A stretch of DNA of 64,000 nucleotides, taken from positions 1 through 64,000 of the forward strand of contig NZ_BDJB01000015.1 of the NCBI RefSeq assembly GCF_002117915.1, written 5' to 3'. Position 1 is the first letter of the stretch. Each line of letters begins with the position of its first letter. The position numbers and the translations under genes are program-made. The DNA is from Sphingomonas sp. TZW2008. Its GTDB lineage: Bacteria > Pseudomonadota > Alphaproteobacteria > Sphingomonadales > Sphingomonadaceae. Shown here piece by piece: positions 1-8,786 of this stretch. The notes beneath the pieces are model-generated. The model ran no database searches, was not told where the DNA came from, and saw nothing but the letters and a program-made list of their open reading frames with translations.

Positions 1-627
1 CCGCCGTCGCCCTCGCTGCAACCGTCATCTTCTGGCTGTGATCAACGAGTCCTGAGCCTAGCCAGAAATCCTGATGCTGCACAGGATCTTGTTCAGGAAA
101 CCGTGCTGAAGGCGTGGCGCAGCCGCGCATCATTTGAAGCCGGTACGAACATGAAGGCGTGGACCTTCCGTATTCTTCGCAATTCGTTTCTGTCGCATGT
201 ACGTCGTCGACGCACGGTACAAGTGGGCGAGACTGCCGAACTCAACGACGTTCCGGTGGCGTCAAACCAGGAGTCGGTCGTGACGTTGAGCGATGTTCGC
301 CGCCTGTGGCCACGCCTGACGCCCGAGCAGCAGCGGTGCATTCAATTCGTTGGAATCGAGGGCTTGAGCTACGAAGAAGCGGCCACGATCGAGCAGGTTC
401 CTGTCGGCACAATCAAGAGCCGCGTGGTAAGGGGGCGGCAGATGCTGCGCGCACTCATGGATCACGCGAGCCGCGATGAGGCTTCCGGATCAGAACCTCA
501 GATCATTGCGGACGATGCGATCTGTCAGGCCGAGCCGCCATCTATCGACGAGGTGCACACGAGACAGATCGAACTGCTGCAAAGCTGGCGGACGAAGCGC
601 GCGGCCGATCGCTGTCTGGCAGCCTGA
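1..627 (+). CDS. EcfG-like ECF sigma factor (5' end not resolved)
   Basis: This is an extracytoplasmic-function sigma factor that would direct RNA polymerase to a stress regulon. Region 2 is seen in the stretch DAAQDLVQETVLKAW (about 73-117) and in AWTFRILRNSFLSH. Region 4 is LTPEQQRCIQFVGIEGLSYEEAA followed by the recognition helix VPVGTIKSRV. The frame stays open to base 1 without a convincing ATG or GTG, and region 2 begins upstream of the first GTG at 103, so the true start lies left of the window or has been lost. A tail of about 50 residues after region 4 is not typical. A response regulator and an HWE kinase follow, a combination known from the alphaproteobacterial general stress response. 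A second frame at 3-41 (AVALAATVIFWL then stop) could be the end of a small membrane protein. Confidence 0.75.
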   Translation, partial: PPSPSLQPSSSGCDQRVLSLARNPDAAQDLVQETVLKAWRSRASFEAGTNMKAWTFRILRNSFLSHVRRRRTVQVGETAELNDVPVASNQESVVTLSDVRRLWPRLTPEQQRCIQFVGIEGLSYEEAATIEQVPVGTIKSRVVRGRQMLRALMDHASRDEASGSEPQIIADDAICQAEPPSIDEVHTRQIELLQSWRTKRAADRCLAA

Positions 628-998
628 AGCGGTCGGCTCGCTCGATCCCAATGCGTACCCCAATCTTGGCACATTGGCCGGAGATCGTCGTGGAGTTGGC
701 AATATCGAGCAAACAGTGGCCAGGCGCCTTGACCCGCAGCATCGAGAGCATCTTTCAACGAGCAGGGATGACCCGATAGCGCAGGAAGGCACCTGCGGGT
801 TCAGCTTGGTGTGCAAGCGCCATTTCCTCCAAACTACCAAAATACGCCTGTGAAGCTGCTCGCCGGAAACGAGCCGCAGAAACGCATCATTCTCGGAGAA
901 CCACCGCCGCTTGGTTGGTGTCATAACCGAATGGATGCGCCAGGAATATCCACGGACGCTGTCGCCATGGAGGCAGCAGCAAGCCCCTTCACTTTCCA
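628..998. other. Non-coding gap
   Basis: This 370-base stretch lies between the convergent sigma-factor and response-regulator genes. The open frames across it are short, lack ribosome binding sites and have no recognisable protein. No clear terminator hairpin was seen. It could be decayed DNA, but nothing specific can be assigned. Confidence 0.5.
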
Positions 999-1367
999 TT
1001 ACGCCGCTAAACGGTCGATCGTGCGTAGGATCGATCGTAAATCGAAAGGCTTGGGAATGAACGCCGCCCGCGTCGGCAGCTCGGACGGGTGCACCTTCAC
1101 GATGCCGGACACCACCACCAGCAATGTCGGGGGATAGCGGTCGCGGACATAGTGGCCGAGCTTCATGCCATCCATCGATCCGGGCATGGCAACGTCGGTT
1201 AGCACGATCCAGATCGTGGCGTTCGCTTCCAGCAGCGCAATCGCCTGGTCGGCATTCTCGGCCTCGAAGCCGCGATCCTCGAAGAAGTCCACAAGGTCGT
1301 AGCGGATGAACGCCTCGTCCTCCATGATCAGGATGGCTCGCGCCCGCTCGGCTTGCTCGATGGTCAT
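999..1367 (-). CDS. Single-domain CheY-like response regulator
   Basis: This 122-residue protein is a stand-alone receiver domain. The acidic pocket is E16-D17-E18, the phospho-acceptor is D58 in the motif LTDVAMPG, the switch Ser is S87 and the conserved Lys is K106 in the motif IPKPFD. There is no output domain, so it probably acts by protein contact or as a phosphate sink. Its ATG overlaps the stop of the upstream kinase gene (ATGA at 1364-1367), so the two were translated as a pair. The partner kinase is now broken, which may leave this regulator without its cognate input. Confidence 0.9.
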   Translation of the reverse strand: MTIEQAERARAILIMEDEAFIRYDLVDFFEDRGFEAENADQAIALLEANATIWIVLTDVAMPGSMDGMKLGHYVRDRYPPTLLVVVSGIVKVHPSELPTRAAFIPKPFDLRSILRTIDRLAA

Positions 1368-2847
1368 GCGCCGATCGCCTCGCCGGCACCTGCCAGCGGC
1401 GCTTCGATCCGGAACTCGGCGCTAGATACCGGGTAGCTCAACGTGGTATCGCCCCGGAAATAGCCACGTAGCGAGCGTTCGATCATGCGGGAGCCGAACC
1501 CCCGGCGGGTCGGCGCCGACACCGGCGGACCGCCCTGCTCCTGCCAGAGGAAGGAGAAGTGGGGGCCACCTTCCTCATCCCTCACTTGCCACTGGATCAT
1601 CACCGTGCCCGTCTCGTTGCTCAACGCTCCATACTTGGTGGCGTTGGTCGCCAATTCATGCAGGGCCAAGGTCAACGCCAGAGCGGCTTGGGAGTTCAAC
1701 CGGATGCGCGGGCCTTCCATCTTTATCCGGTCGCGTTGCCCGGCGACCGCCGTCAGGCCGGCATCCAGCACCTCGTGCAGCCCAGCCTCCTGCCATGACG
1801 ATGCGGTCAGCACGTCGGTCGCACGCCCCAAGGAGGCGAGGCGGGAGCGAAGTCGGCCGATGCCTCCTCCGGCGAGGGCGCGTCGCGCATCGTCTGGCTG
1901 GCGATCGACTGCACCATTGTCAGGATGTTCTTGATGCGGTGCGCCAGCTCGCCATTGAGGAGCTGCTGCTGCTGGCGCACCTGCTCCAGGGCGGTGTGGT
2001 CGCGCGACACCGACAGGATGCGGGCGGTCTCCCCATCCAGCCCGGGAATGGGCGATACCGAGATGGACCAATGCTTGGCGGTGCCGAGGTAGGTATCGGC
2101 CGGCGCCTCGAAGTGCGTGGTTTCGCCCCGCTTGGCTGCCTCGATCGCCTCCTTCGCGTAGGCGGGTCCGCCTTCCTTGAGGAAGTTCGGTCAGGGGCAT
2201 CCGGCGACGGCGTTGAAGTCGCTGACCTCCATCGTCTTCATGCCGCCTTCGCTCATGAAGGAGAGCGTGCCGTCCAGCTCCACGACCTTGATGCAGTCGG
2301 TCGAGGCGGCCAGCACGCTGCGCATGAACACCGCCGCTTCCTGCGCCTCGGCGGTCGCGGCGTCGCGCTCGCGCTTCGCCTTCACGCGCGCGGTGCTGTC
2401 GGAGGTGATGTTCATCAGGCCCGCGACCTCGCCTTCGTCGTCCCAGACGGGCGAGTAGGCGAAGTCGTACCACGTCTCCTCCGTGAACCCGTTGCGGGTC
2501 ATGGTGAGCGGCTGATCCCGGAAGGCGACGCTTTCGCCCCGGAACACCCCCTCGATCAGCGGCTCCAGGTCAGGCCATAGTTCGGGCCATACCTCCGCGG
2601 TCGGGTAACCAAGCGCGTCGGGGTGCCGGCTGCCCAGGATGGGGGCATAACCGTCGTTGTAGAGCAGGATGCGCTCCGACCAGATCAGGCACATGGGATG
2701 GAGCGAGGCAAGCATGGCATCGACCGAGATGCGAAGGGCCGCCGGCCAAGTGCTGCGCGGACCCAGGGGCGTGCGGTCCCATGCGAACGCCCGGGTGCGC
2801 TCGGCCATGTTCAACTCGGGCATGCTGATGGCGAGAGAGGCGTTCAT
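1364..2847 (-). pseudogene. HWE-family PAS sensor histidine kinase, inactivated
   Basis: The full-length gene would start at the ATG at 2847 (MNASLAIS). The N-terminal half contains two PAS-like regions. The histidine-phosphotransfer motif is ELAHRIKNILTMVQSIA near 1925-1955, and the HWE catalytic domain contains LALHELATNATKYGALS. Two lesions break it. An in-frame TGA at 2191-2193 sits where a Trp is expected (the motif would read CPWPNF), so a TGG to TGA change is likely. One base is missing near 1849, between the phosphotransfer and ATP-binding domains; restoring a C joins EEASADF to RSRLASLG. The gene is translationally coupled to the response regulator downstream. Sequencing error could explain either lesion, but two independent errors in one gene are less likely. 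Confidence 0.85.
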
Positions 2848-3094
2848 TCGGGATGGCTCGTCCGGTGATCTCAACGGGCTAACCACTGCACGGCCTGCTT
2901 CCAGTTTAGGCGAACCCAAAACTTGAGGGAAGCGCCGGAACCAAATCATAGTTAAAGCGTGAACGCGCGCCGATGCATCCGTTCTTGTCCGCGATGCAGA
3001 CAGAGCCAGGATATAGCGGAGTGTGAGGTAACGCATCCTCATTCAGAGGGATCGGGAACAAAGAAAGCCTCAGGAAAATTCCCTCGACTTTACA
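2848..3094. other. Upstream region of the kinase and flank of the tni element
   Basis: No gene is supported here. The segment would hold the promoter of the broken kinase operon on the minus strand, but no confident -35/-10 pair was found. It ends at the AT-rich repeat that may be the outer end of the tni transposon. Confidence 0.4.
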
Positions 3095-3113
3095 TAATGA
3101 TTATTATCAGACT
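3095..3113 (-). repeat. Candidate outer inverted repeat of the tni element, tniQ side
   Basis: Read outward on the minus strand this is GTCTGATAATAATCATTAT. It matches GTCCGATAATTGTTATTCT, read outward on the plus strand at 17391-17409, at 14 of 19 positions. The two copies bracket tniQ-tniB-tniA, which is where terminal repeats belong. No convincing target duplication was found. An 8-bp direct repeat GACTTTAC lies at 3087-3094 and 17416-17423, but at unequal distances from the two repeats. Confidence 0.4.
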
Positions 3114-3165
3114 GGCGGATTTCTGTTCCGCTGCGGGCACTTACCTGCCCTCGCCGCGGTCGCGA

Positions 3166-4317
3166 TCACCCGATCAGCGACGTTCGCTCACGCTGCCGCT
3201 GGTCGCGCTCGGTCCGCCACGCATCAAACTGCGCCAGAACGTCGTCCACGTCCATACCCGTCTGTCGGCGATGGGCATCGACGCGCGCGCGCAGCGGCTC
3301 GGGCCAAGCCACGCTGCTTCGGATCAGCATCGCTTGCACCCAGCGAGGCACGTAATTGAGCAGCTTCTCAAGTGTCTGGTGCTCGCGGAACGGCAGATGC
3401 GCGCCCGACATCAGTCGGCCGACGGGCTCGTCGGCCAGGAGCGCCACCACCGCACTGAGAACCTGAGCTCGAGCGGAGGGTGACAGCTCGTGGTAGGGCT
3501 GTTCGTCCCAGGTCTGCGGTTTGTGCTCCGGCATGATCGGCAGCAAGGGGCAGTCGAACAGATTGATGTAACTGGTCCTGAAGAGGCTTGGCGCCAGCAG
3601 CGCCCGGGTGAGATCGCGCAGCACGATGAGGAACTGACGGGCCGGCACCGGCTGTACCCCTAACAAGCGTGCCGGATGGCCGAGCAGCGCGTTACGGACC
3701 TCGCCGTCGAATGCGAAGAGGATTGAGAGCGCCGCGGCCGTTTCCTCCGGCTCGAAATAGGCCGCTGGCGTCGGCTTTGCCCAGCGGCTCGTCCTGAGCG
3801 GCGTGCCGCAATCTTCGCACACGAACTCGATGCCGACTGACCAAGTGAACCGCGGCGAGTGACTCGGCCGGCAACGCCGACAATAGTCCTGACGCCAAGC
3901 GCCATGCCGATGACAGAAGACGAGCGGCAGCGCCGCCTCTGCGTCGAGATAAGCCCCGCCGGCCTCGTGCGCTTCGGCAAGGCAATGGCGGCACCAGGCG
4001 AGATCGAGCTCACCTCGCGCTCGGCCGAAGCCGTCGGTACTTGGCAACCAGTCGACCGCGAGCCCCGGCCAGCGGCACTTAAGCCCGAGGTTGAGCACGA
4101 CCTCCGACGCGACCCGTAGACCGGCCACGACGCTTTTCGCCTCGTGCAGATCCCAATGGACATCGGGCCGTCCCTTCATGCTCGGGCCAGCCTTCCATAG
4201 AACCTGCCGGAGCTCGGCGACCGATACATCGTAGCAGGCCGCGGTCCGCCCGAGCCAGGACGACGGCAACTCGTCGGGACGAGGACGGGGCGCGATCGGC
4301 AGCGCCACCCCAGCCAC
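3166..4317 (-). CDS. tniQ: TniQ-family transposition protein
   Basis: This 383-residue protein is a TniQ/TnsD-type accessory factor that guides target choice by TniA/TniB transposases. The N-terminal motif LPSSWLGRTAACYDVS and paired Cys/His clusters (CRHC, CHRH, CRRC, CEDC, about residues 105-205) are the zinc-binding signature of the family. It follows tniB with a 3-base gap and is the last gene of the tniA-tniB-tniQ operon on the minus strand. The frame is intact, unlike both of its partners. It is therefore unlikely to support transposition alone, but could serve related elements elsewhere in the cell. Confidence 0.88.
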   Translation of the reverse strand: MAGVALPIAPRPRPDELPSSWLGRTAACYDVSVAELRQVLWKAGPSMKGRPDVHWDLHEAKSVVAGLRVASEVVLNLGLKCRWPGLAVDWLPSTDGFGRARGELDLAWCRHCLAEAHEAGGAYLDAEAALPLVFCHRHGAWRQDYCRRCRPSHSPRFTWSVGIEFVCEDCGTPLRTSRWAKPTPAAYFEPEETAAALSILFAFDGEVRNALLGHPARLLGVQPVPARQFLIVLRDLTRALLAPSLFRTSYINLFDCPLLPIMPEHKPQTWDEQPYHELSPSARAQVLSAVVALLADEPVGRLMSGAHLPFREHQTLEKLLNYVPRWVQAMLIRSSVAWPEPLRARVDAHRRQTGMDVDDVLAQFDAWRTERDQRQRERTSLIG

Positions 4318-4320
4318 GGC

Positions 4321-5243
4321 TCAAGCAGCCGCCTTCGCCCGCCCGCGTCCACGACGCTGGGCCAACGCCTTCATGCTGACAGACGGGAGCACGAGGTCAT
4401 CGGCGTCCAGATCTCCTACCTCGATCCGCTCGGTGCCGTTCTCGATCGCTCTCACGGCTAGCGTTTCGACGAGCCGGAAGATGCGGCCGGTGTTCCCATC
4501 GCAGAGGTCGAGGATGGCGGTCCGGCACCGCTCCTCCTCCAGCTGAGATGGCTTGCGCAGGGGCAGGATCGCGGCGAGCGTAACCATCAGCAGCCGAAAT
4601 GGCTCGTCGTTCTGCCACCGGACGAGCTCGACCGCGTCAAACCGCTCGGCCAGCGCCGCGTCCGTGAGCAGCGCCGCGCGCGCCTCGTGATTGCCGGTGC
4701 AGACGAGCGGGATCTGCAGGTCGTTGGCCAGATACCGAAGCGTGTTAAGGAAGACGCGCTGCTGCCGTGGCGTGCAGGCCAGCATGTGGTTGATCTCGTC
4801 TAGGATAAGCATACGAGCACCCACCTGCCCCATGATCCGGCGGGTAAGCTGCCGGGCTCGCTGGACGTCGCCGCGCCCCGCAAAGCCGGCGCCGAGCTTC
4901 TCGAGAACCTCCCCGTAGAACTCGCCATCGGTCGGCTGTGGCGGCAGCTGAACGGCCACGACCGGGATCGTCGCCGTTCCCGTTGTGTCGTTGAACCCGC
5001 GCGGGTTCTCTGCCTCGAAGCGCTCGACGATGCGGGACTTCCCCATCCCGGTCTGGCCTAGATCAGGAGGCACGGCATGCGCGTGCGCGGCGGGTAGCGT
5101 AGCATCGCATCCAAGGTCTTGCGCACGGTCTCCGCCTTCGGGAAGCCAAGCCAACGATCCATGCGGATCCAGGCGATCCGCTCCTCGTCGGCCCACGTCG
5201 CGCGCTCGCGGTAGTCCTCGGCAAGATGCGACAGATCGCTCAC
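4321..5243 (-). pseudogene. tniB: TniB/TnsC-like AAA ATPase with a one-base frameshift
   Basis: TniB is the ATP-dependent target-selection regulator of the TniA transposase. The N-terminus (GTG at 5243, MSDLSHLAEDYRERATWADE) reads to MPCLLI and then hits TAG at 5058-5060. The rest continues in another frame with Walker A GQTGMGKS, Walker B ARMLILDEIN and a normal C-terminus. Inserting one base (TAGGC to TACGGC) restores the expected IYGQTGMGKS, so a single deletion just before the P-loop is the simplest explanation. The start overlaps the tniA stop (GTGA), as in intact tni operons. A programmed frameshift is not favoured because no slippery sequence is seen. Confidence 0.85.
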
Positions 5244-6152
5244 CTGGGCATCTCCTCGACGAGGTACGGTAGCGCCTGCCGATCACCGCTCTTATCCGTA
5301 CTCGAGGCGCCCGGCGGAGCTGTGGGTCTGTCGTCCTCGATGGTGGGCTTGCCGCTGCTTCTGGCGCGCCGTGCATCGGCCAAGGCCGCCCTGGTCCTCT
5401 GGAGCGCGAGCCGTGCGGCCTTTGTCTTGTGAGCGGCTTCTGCCACGATCAGGCGCTGTGTCTCCACCGCTTGGAAGATCAGCGTTTCATCAACCGCGTG
5501 CTGACCACGCTCGCGCAGGGTGCGAACCGCCTCCTTCTGTTCCCAGCGGGTGATCGCCGGCCGCCGGAGGTCACGATAGGGGACCTCGAGGTGCTCGCCA
5601 TGCGGGAGCTCGAGCCAGATGCGAGAAAGGTCACGCGGATCCCATCGGATCGGCATCGTCTGCCCGGGTCGCGTGTACCAGCAGGACAGCGCGTCATCCC
5701 AATAGTGCGTATGGAACAGTTTGATGCCATGCGGGGTCACCGCGCGTAGTTCGCAAGGCAGGAAGTCGAAGAGAAAGCTGGCGCGATCGACCGGCAGCCG
5801 CACCAGCTCCGGTCGCCGATCCATCGCTTCGGCCCAGGCGAGCGCCGGCGGGATGCCGATGCCGCGGTGCCGCTCTGCATGGTACGGCCCGATGATCTGC
5901 GCGGCGAGCCAGACCTCCAACTCGCCCAGCGTCATGCACGCCTCGGCTTCGGAGTCATAGTCGCCACGCTCCGCCACGTTTGAGAACGTCGTGCCGGGCA
6001 GAAGATGGACGGCGCCCATCACCGTCCCGATCAGGCGCTCTATATGACCGCCGAAGTGCGGGCGCCGAACCGGACGATACTCTAGCGAGATCGAGTGGGC
6101 ACGGCAGCCGCGTTTCAGAGCGTCGGAGCGGTGTTCGCGCGCATTGTCGAGG
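5240..6152 (-). pseudogene. tniA: TniA transposase, 3' part (split by transposon insertion)
   Basis: This is the C-terminal half of a DDE transposase of the TniA/TnsB class. It carries the second catalytic Asp in LHLDNAREH and the catalytic Glu in FGGHIERL, then the beta-barrel and C-terminal regions. The N-terminal half lies at 16471-17234 in the same orientation. Removing 6159-16464 and one copy of the 6-bp duplication joins the halves in frame as MDRLHLDNAREH. The insertion sits a few codons before the second catalytic Asp, so neither half can catalyse transposition. Confidence 0.92.
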
Positions 6153-6158
6153 TGTAGC
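6153..6158. repeat. Target site duplication, left copy
   Basis: TGTAGC here is repeated at 16465-16470. The two copies directly abut the outermost bases of the inserted transposon, and deleting one copy with the element restores the tniA reading frame. Confidence 0.9.
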
Positions 6159-6327
6159 TGTAGGCGCTTGCAATCGTAGCGGCGTCTGCTCGCAAACAGC
6201 CGGTTTTTCTGCTCACGCTCTCTGCCACTGGCAGGTGGCATCCTGCTCGAATTATCTGCCAATGTGCTCGCCATCATCCGGCGCTGCTTGCAAACGGGGC
6301 GTCGTGCTCACGCTTCCTGCCAATGGG
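6159..6327 (+). repeat. Left transposon end: inverted repeat plus TGCTC array
   Basis: The first 74 bases match the right end perfectly and similarity continues less strictly for about 60 more. Within it a unit with core TGCTC(G/A)C recurs about every 17-30 bases: GCTTGCAATCG, TGCTCGCAAACAG, TGCTCACGCTCTC, TGCTCGAATTATC, TGCTCGCCATCAT, TGCTTGCAAACGG and TGCTCACGCTTCC. Such arrays are typical transposase-binding sites of Tn7/Tn5053-class elements. Confidence 0.85.
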
Positions 6328-6563
6328 TTCTCCAAACCCGTCGCCGGCAGCCGCTTTTGAGAAGCAGGTTTTCAGAACAGTTTTGACAAGCAGCGGGCCG
6401 CAGAAATGCGTTGCGGTCATGGGCCGCCGGCAAGGTCGTCAGAAAGGAAGGTTTTCGCGAACAGCGGACGACGCATAGAACGCGCACAGATATACGTTTA
6501 TGACCGAACCAGTCGAACTGCGCTGGCCTCGATCGTCCCGTTTGGGATCAAGAAGCGGGAAGG

Positions 6564-7088
6564 TTAGAAGCGGATCGTCCCAACCAGCGCCGCGCTGTCA
6601 CCGCAAGCGGTCGGAGTTGTGCAATCGGCCTTCATCCTTAAGCCCCAAGGCGTGTGTTCCACACCGCCGACGATTCCCCCGCCCACCTGCGCAAGCCAAA
6701 GCAACTTCCCCTCTGGGGGATCACGCGTTGGATCAGCCCATCGGAAGGCGCTCAGTTCTACGCCATCAATGATGCGCTTACTCTCAACCTGATAGCCGAG
6801 CAGGGGTTTGCCGCTATCATACGGGCCGAAGACGATACTCAGCACGTAACCTGGCCCCGATACATCGTGGATGATGGAGTCAATGCCCTGCCCCTGAGTG
6901 AACCGGGCATCGGCAGCGAGCCGAAGCGTGCAGCAATTCTCGATAAGGAACCGGCCATGGGTCGGTTGATGCGGCCAACCAGCTACCGCAGCGTCACTTC
7001 CCGTGACCCTTTGTTGGGGAGCAGGGTCGGGCGAGCAGCCGGCCATCGCGAGAGCACTAAGTGGGAAGAGCAGCCAGACATTGACCAT
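6564..7088 (-). CDS. Putative lipoprotein of unknown function
   Basis: This 174-residue protein starts with a lipoprotein signal (VWLLFPLSALAMAGC, with the lipobox Cys at residue 18). It should therefore be anchored in the envelope after signal peptidase II cleavage. The mature part has paired Cys residues (ENCCTLRL and ADCTTPTACGD) and no domain that I recognise. It is the distal gene on the minus-strand side of the sulfide cargo, 67 bases beyond the DsrE-like gene, and may be co-transcribed with it. A role in periplasmic sulfur handling is only suggested by its neighbours. Confidence 0.6.
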   Translation of the reverse strand: MVNVWLLFPLSALAMAGCSPDPAPQQRVTGSDAAVAGWPHQPTHGRFLIENCCTLRLAADARFTQGQGIDSIIHDVSGPGYVLSIVFGPYDSGKPLLGYQVESKRIIDGVELSAFRWADPTRDPPEGKLLWLAQVGGGIVGGVEHTPWGLRMKADCTTPTACGDSAALVGTIRF

Positions 7089-7155
7089 CGCTGCGATCGT
7101 AACTGCCGATCAAGGGTCTCGCAAACGATGGTATTTTGGGACAGTGCCGCGCCAG

Positions 7156-7701
7156 TCAGTCCGGGATCAGTGCCCAACCGCGTATTTGCAACGTCGCCAT
7201 CGTCGTAAGCGCCGACACGTCAACTTCGACAGTCTTATCGACCGTGGTCCGGGCAATCCCGTTTCCGATCAGAGCCTGGCTGCACACCCGAACGGACACG
7301 CCTGCGCGCTTCAGCTCTGCTATCAGGGCAAGATTGGGGTTCGCGGCAGCGCCGGTCTTGGTCGCATATGCCGCATCCTCGACGACGATCGGCGTCGCCG
7401 GGCCGTGGACGATCACGACCACATCTCCCCGTGCCGGCCGCACGCCATCGGCGCCAAGCAAATTCAGGAAGCGTGCCACCTTTTCGAGCGATGGATTGAC
7501 CTTATCGGGGGATGACGCTGCCTTCGTCACGTTGAACAGTACGCGATATCGCAAGGAGCGGTCCGGCCGCTCCGCCGCGCCTTCCACCGGCGTGATTTTA
7601 CCATATCCAGCGATCACCGGCTGTTGAGTGGTGACGCCCGCTGACACGACGCTGCTCATGACGGCCAGGCATCCTGCAATCGCGATAAAAGGCAGCCGCA
7701 T
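7156..7701 (-). CDS. Periplasmic DsrE/F-like protein
   Basis: This 181-residue protein has a signal peptide (MRLPFIAIAGCLAVMSSVVSA). The remainder fits the DsrE/DsrF-like fold: a VLFNVTKAA strand, GDVVVIVHG, and a late Cys in the motif VRVCSQALIGNGI, the position used in sulfur-carrier members of this family. It probably binds or relays sulfane sulfur in the periplasm. It lies 28 bases downstream of the ArsR-type regulator and in the same direction, suggesting a prx-arsR-dsrE unit. Function is inferred from family and context. Confidence 0.7.
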   Translation of the reverse strand: MRLPFIAIAGCLAVMSSVVSAGVTTQQPVIAGYGKITPVEGAAERPDRSLRYRVLFNVTKAASSPDKVNPSLEKVARFLNLLGADGVRPARGDVVVIVHGPATPIVVEDAAYATKTGAAANPNLALIAELKRAGVSVRVCSQALIGNGIARTTVDKTVEVDVSALTTMATLQIRGWALIPD

Positions 7702-7729
7702 CTAACTTTTCCTTCCACGGTCGAAACGA

Positions 7730-8140
7730 TTACCCGATCCTCGCAAACACGGCCGCGCCGATGTTTTGCGGCCGCGCGGTAGCCATCGCTTCGCGTGGTC
7801 GCGCCGACCGGGGAGCGGGCGCTGCTTGCTCCACAGCTATATCGTCGGCACCGAACATCGCTTCGAGCGTGCGCACGCAGAGTGCAGCCGCATCATTGGC
7901 AAGACGGTAGTGGACCTGCTTGGCCTCTCGCCTCGTCTTCACCAGATCAGCGCGGCGCAGCTCAGCAAGCTGCTGGCTGAGCGCCGGTTGGGTCACCCCA
8001 GTAGCGGCCTCGATGTCCGCGACCTGGCGCTCACCGCCGAGCAGATAGGACAGGATCATAAGGCGCTGGGGTTGAGCAAACACGCGCAGCTTCTCAACCG
8101 CCGCATCGGCGATCGCGCGGGATTGATGTATCGCCGTCAT
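7730..8140 (-). CDS. ArsR/SmtB-type regulator, BigR/SqrR-like
   Basis: This 136-residue protein has the winged helix of ArsR repressors, with recognition helix TQPALSQQLAELRRADLV and wing TRREAKQVHYRLAND. In BigR/SqrR proteins two Cys residues form a polysulfide bridge that releases DNA. Here the first position, after LMIL, is Ser31, and the only Cys is C88, so the canonical two-Cys switch cannot form within one subunit. About 30 residues of Ala/Pro-rich tail follow the domain. The gene overlaps the peroxiredoxin stop (ATGA) and likely controls the divergent cargo operons from 8761-8844. Confidence 0.82.
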   Translation of the reverse strand: MTAIHQSRAIADAAVEKLRVFAQPQRLMILSYLLGGERQVADIEAATGVTQPALSQQLAELRRADLVKTRREAKQVHYRLANDAAALCVRTLEAMFGADDIAVEQAAPAPRSARPREAMATARPQNIGAAVFARIG

Positions 8141-8760
8141 CGATCTGCCTTCAACTGATGAAACCAGTCTGCGCCAGCGCTGCCGGGCAGGGCAGGCGGC
8201 AGCAGGACGTCGTCGCCCGGCTGCCAGTCGGCCGGCGTATAGACTTGCCCATCGGCCGAGCGCTGCAATGCCCTGACCGTGCGCAGCATCTCGTCGACCG
8301 ATCGCCCGACGCTCATGGGATACCAGTTGAGCGCCCGGATAATGCCCTCGGGATCGATGAAATAGGTCGCGCGGACGGCCGAGGCGTCGCCAGCCTGCTC
8401 GTCAAGCATGCCGTAGGCGTAACCCACCGCCATCGATGGGTCTTCTACGACCGGGAACGGCACCTCGACGCCGAAGACATCCTTGATCGCGCGCAACCAA
8501 GCGACATGCGAATACAGGCTGTCGACCGACAGTCCGAGCAAGACGCAATCCAGCTCCTCGAACTGCGGTGCAGCCTTGGCCAGTGCCACGAACTCGCTGG
8601 TGCAGACCGGCGTAAAGTCGGCCGGATGCGAGAAGAACACGACCCAGCGACCACGATACTGATCGAGCGTCATTTCGCCCTGCGTCGTGCGAGCGGTAAA
8701 ATTCGGGGCCGCGTCCCCGATGCGCAACGAGCGCGGCGCGTCTGCATCCATCGTTTCCAT
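8137..8760 (-). CDS. 1-Cys (Prx6-type) peroxiredoxin
   Basis: This 207-residue thiol peroxidase reduces peroxides and, in sulfide clusters, may act on hydropersulfides. The peroxidatic Cys is C53 in the family motif PADFTPVCTSEF. A second Cys, C72, lies in ELDCVLLG. The long C-terminal region with WQPGDDVLLPP is typical of Prx6 proteins. It is divergent from the metallohydrolase operon, with an 84-base promoter region between them, and is translationally coupled to the downstream ArsR regulator. The assignment is firm; the in vivo substrate is inferred. Confidence 0.88.
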   Translation of the reverse strand: METMDADAPRSLRIGDAAPNFTARTTQGEMTLDQYRGRWVVFFSHPADFTPVCTSEFVALAKAAPQFEELDCVLLGLSVDSLYSHVAWLRAIKDVFGVEVPFPVVEDPSMAVGYAYGMLDEQAGDASAVRATYFIDPEGIIRALNWYPMSVGRSVDEMLRTVRALQRSADGQVYTPADWQPGDDVLLPPALPGSAGADWFHQLKADR

Positions 8761-8786
8761 GCTTTTCAGATGGCACGGACAGCCCG

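Noticed and set aside
490..1389. Long minus-strand open frame across the gap and the response regulator
   Set aside because: It is out of frame with the response regulator, whose motifs are clear, and has low-complexity Arg-rich content.
1795..2580. Plus-strand open frame opposite the kinase
   Set aside because: Shadow of the HWE kinase pseudogene, which shows conserved motifs on the minus strand.
2937..2961. GGAAC followed 16 bases later by CGTG, resembling an EcfG promoter
   Set aside because: The -10 element should be CGTT, and the sequence points away from any gene it could serve.
5058..5060. Programmed frameshift in tniB
   Set aside because: No slippery heptamer or stimulatory structure is visible; a one-base loss explains the sequence more simply.
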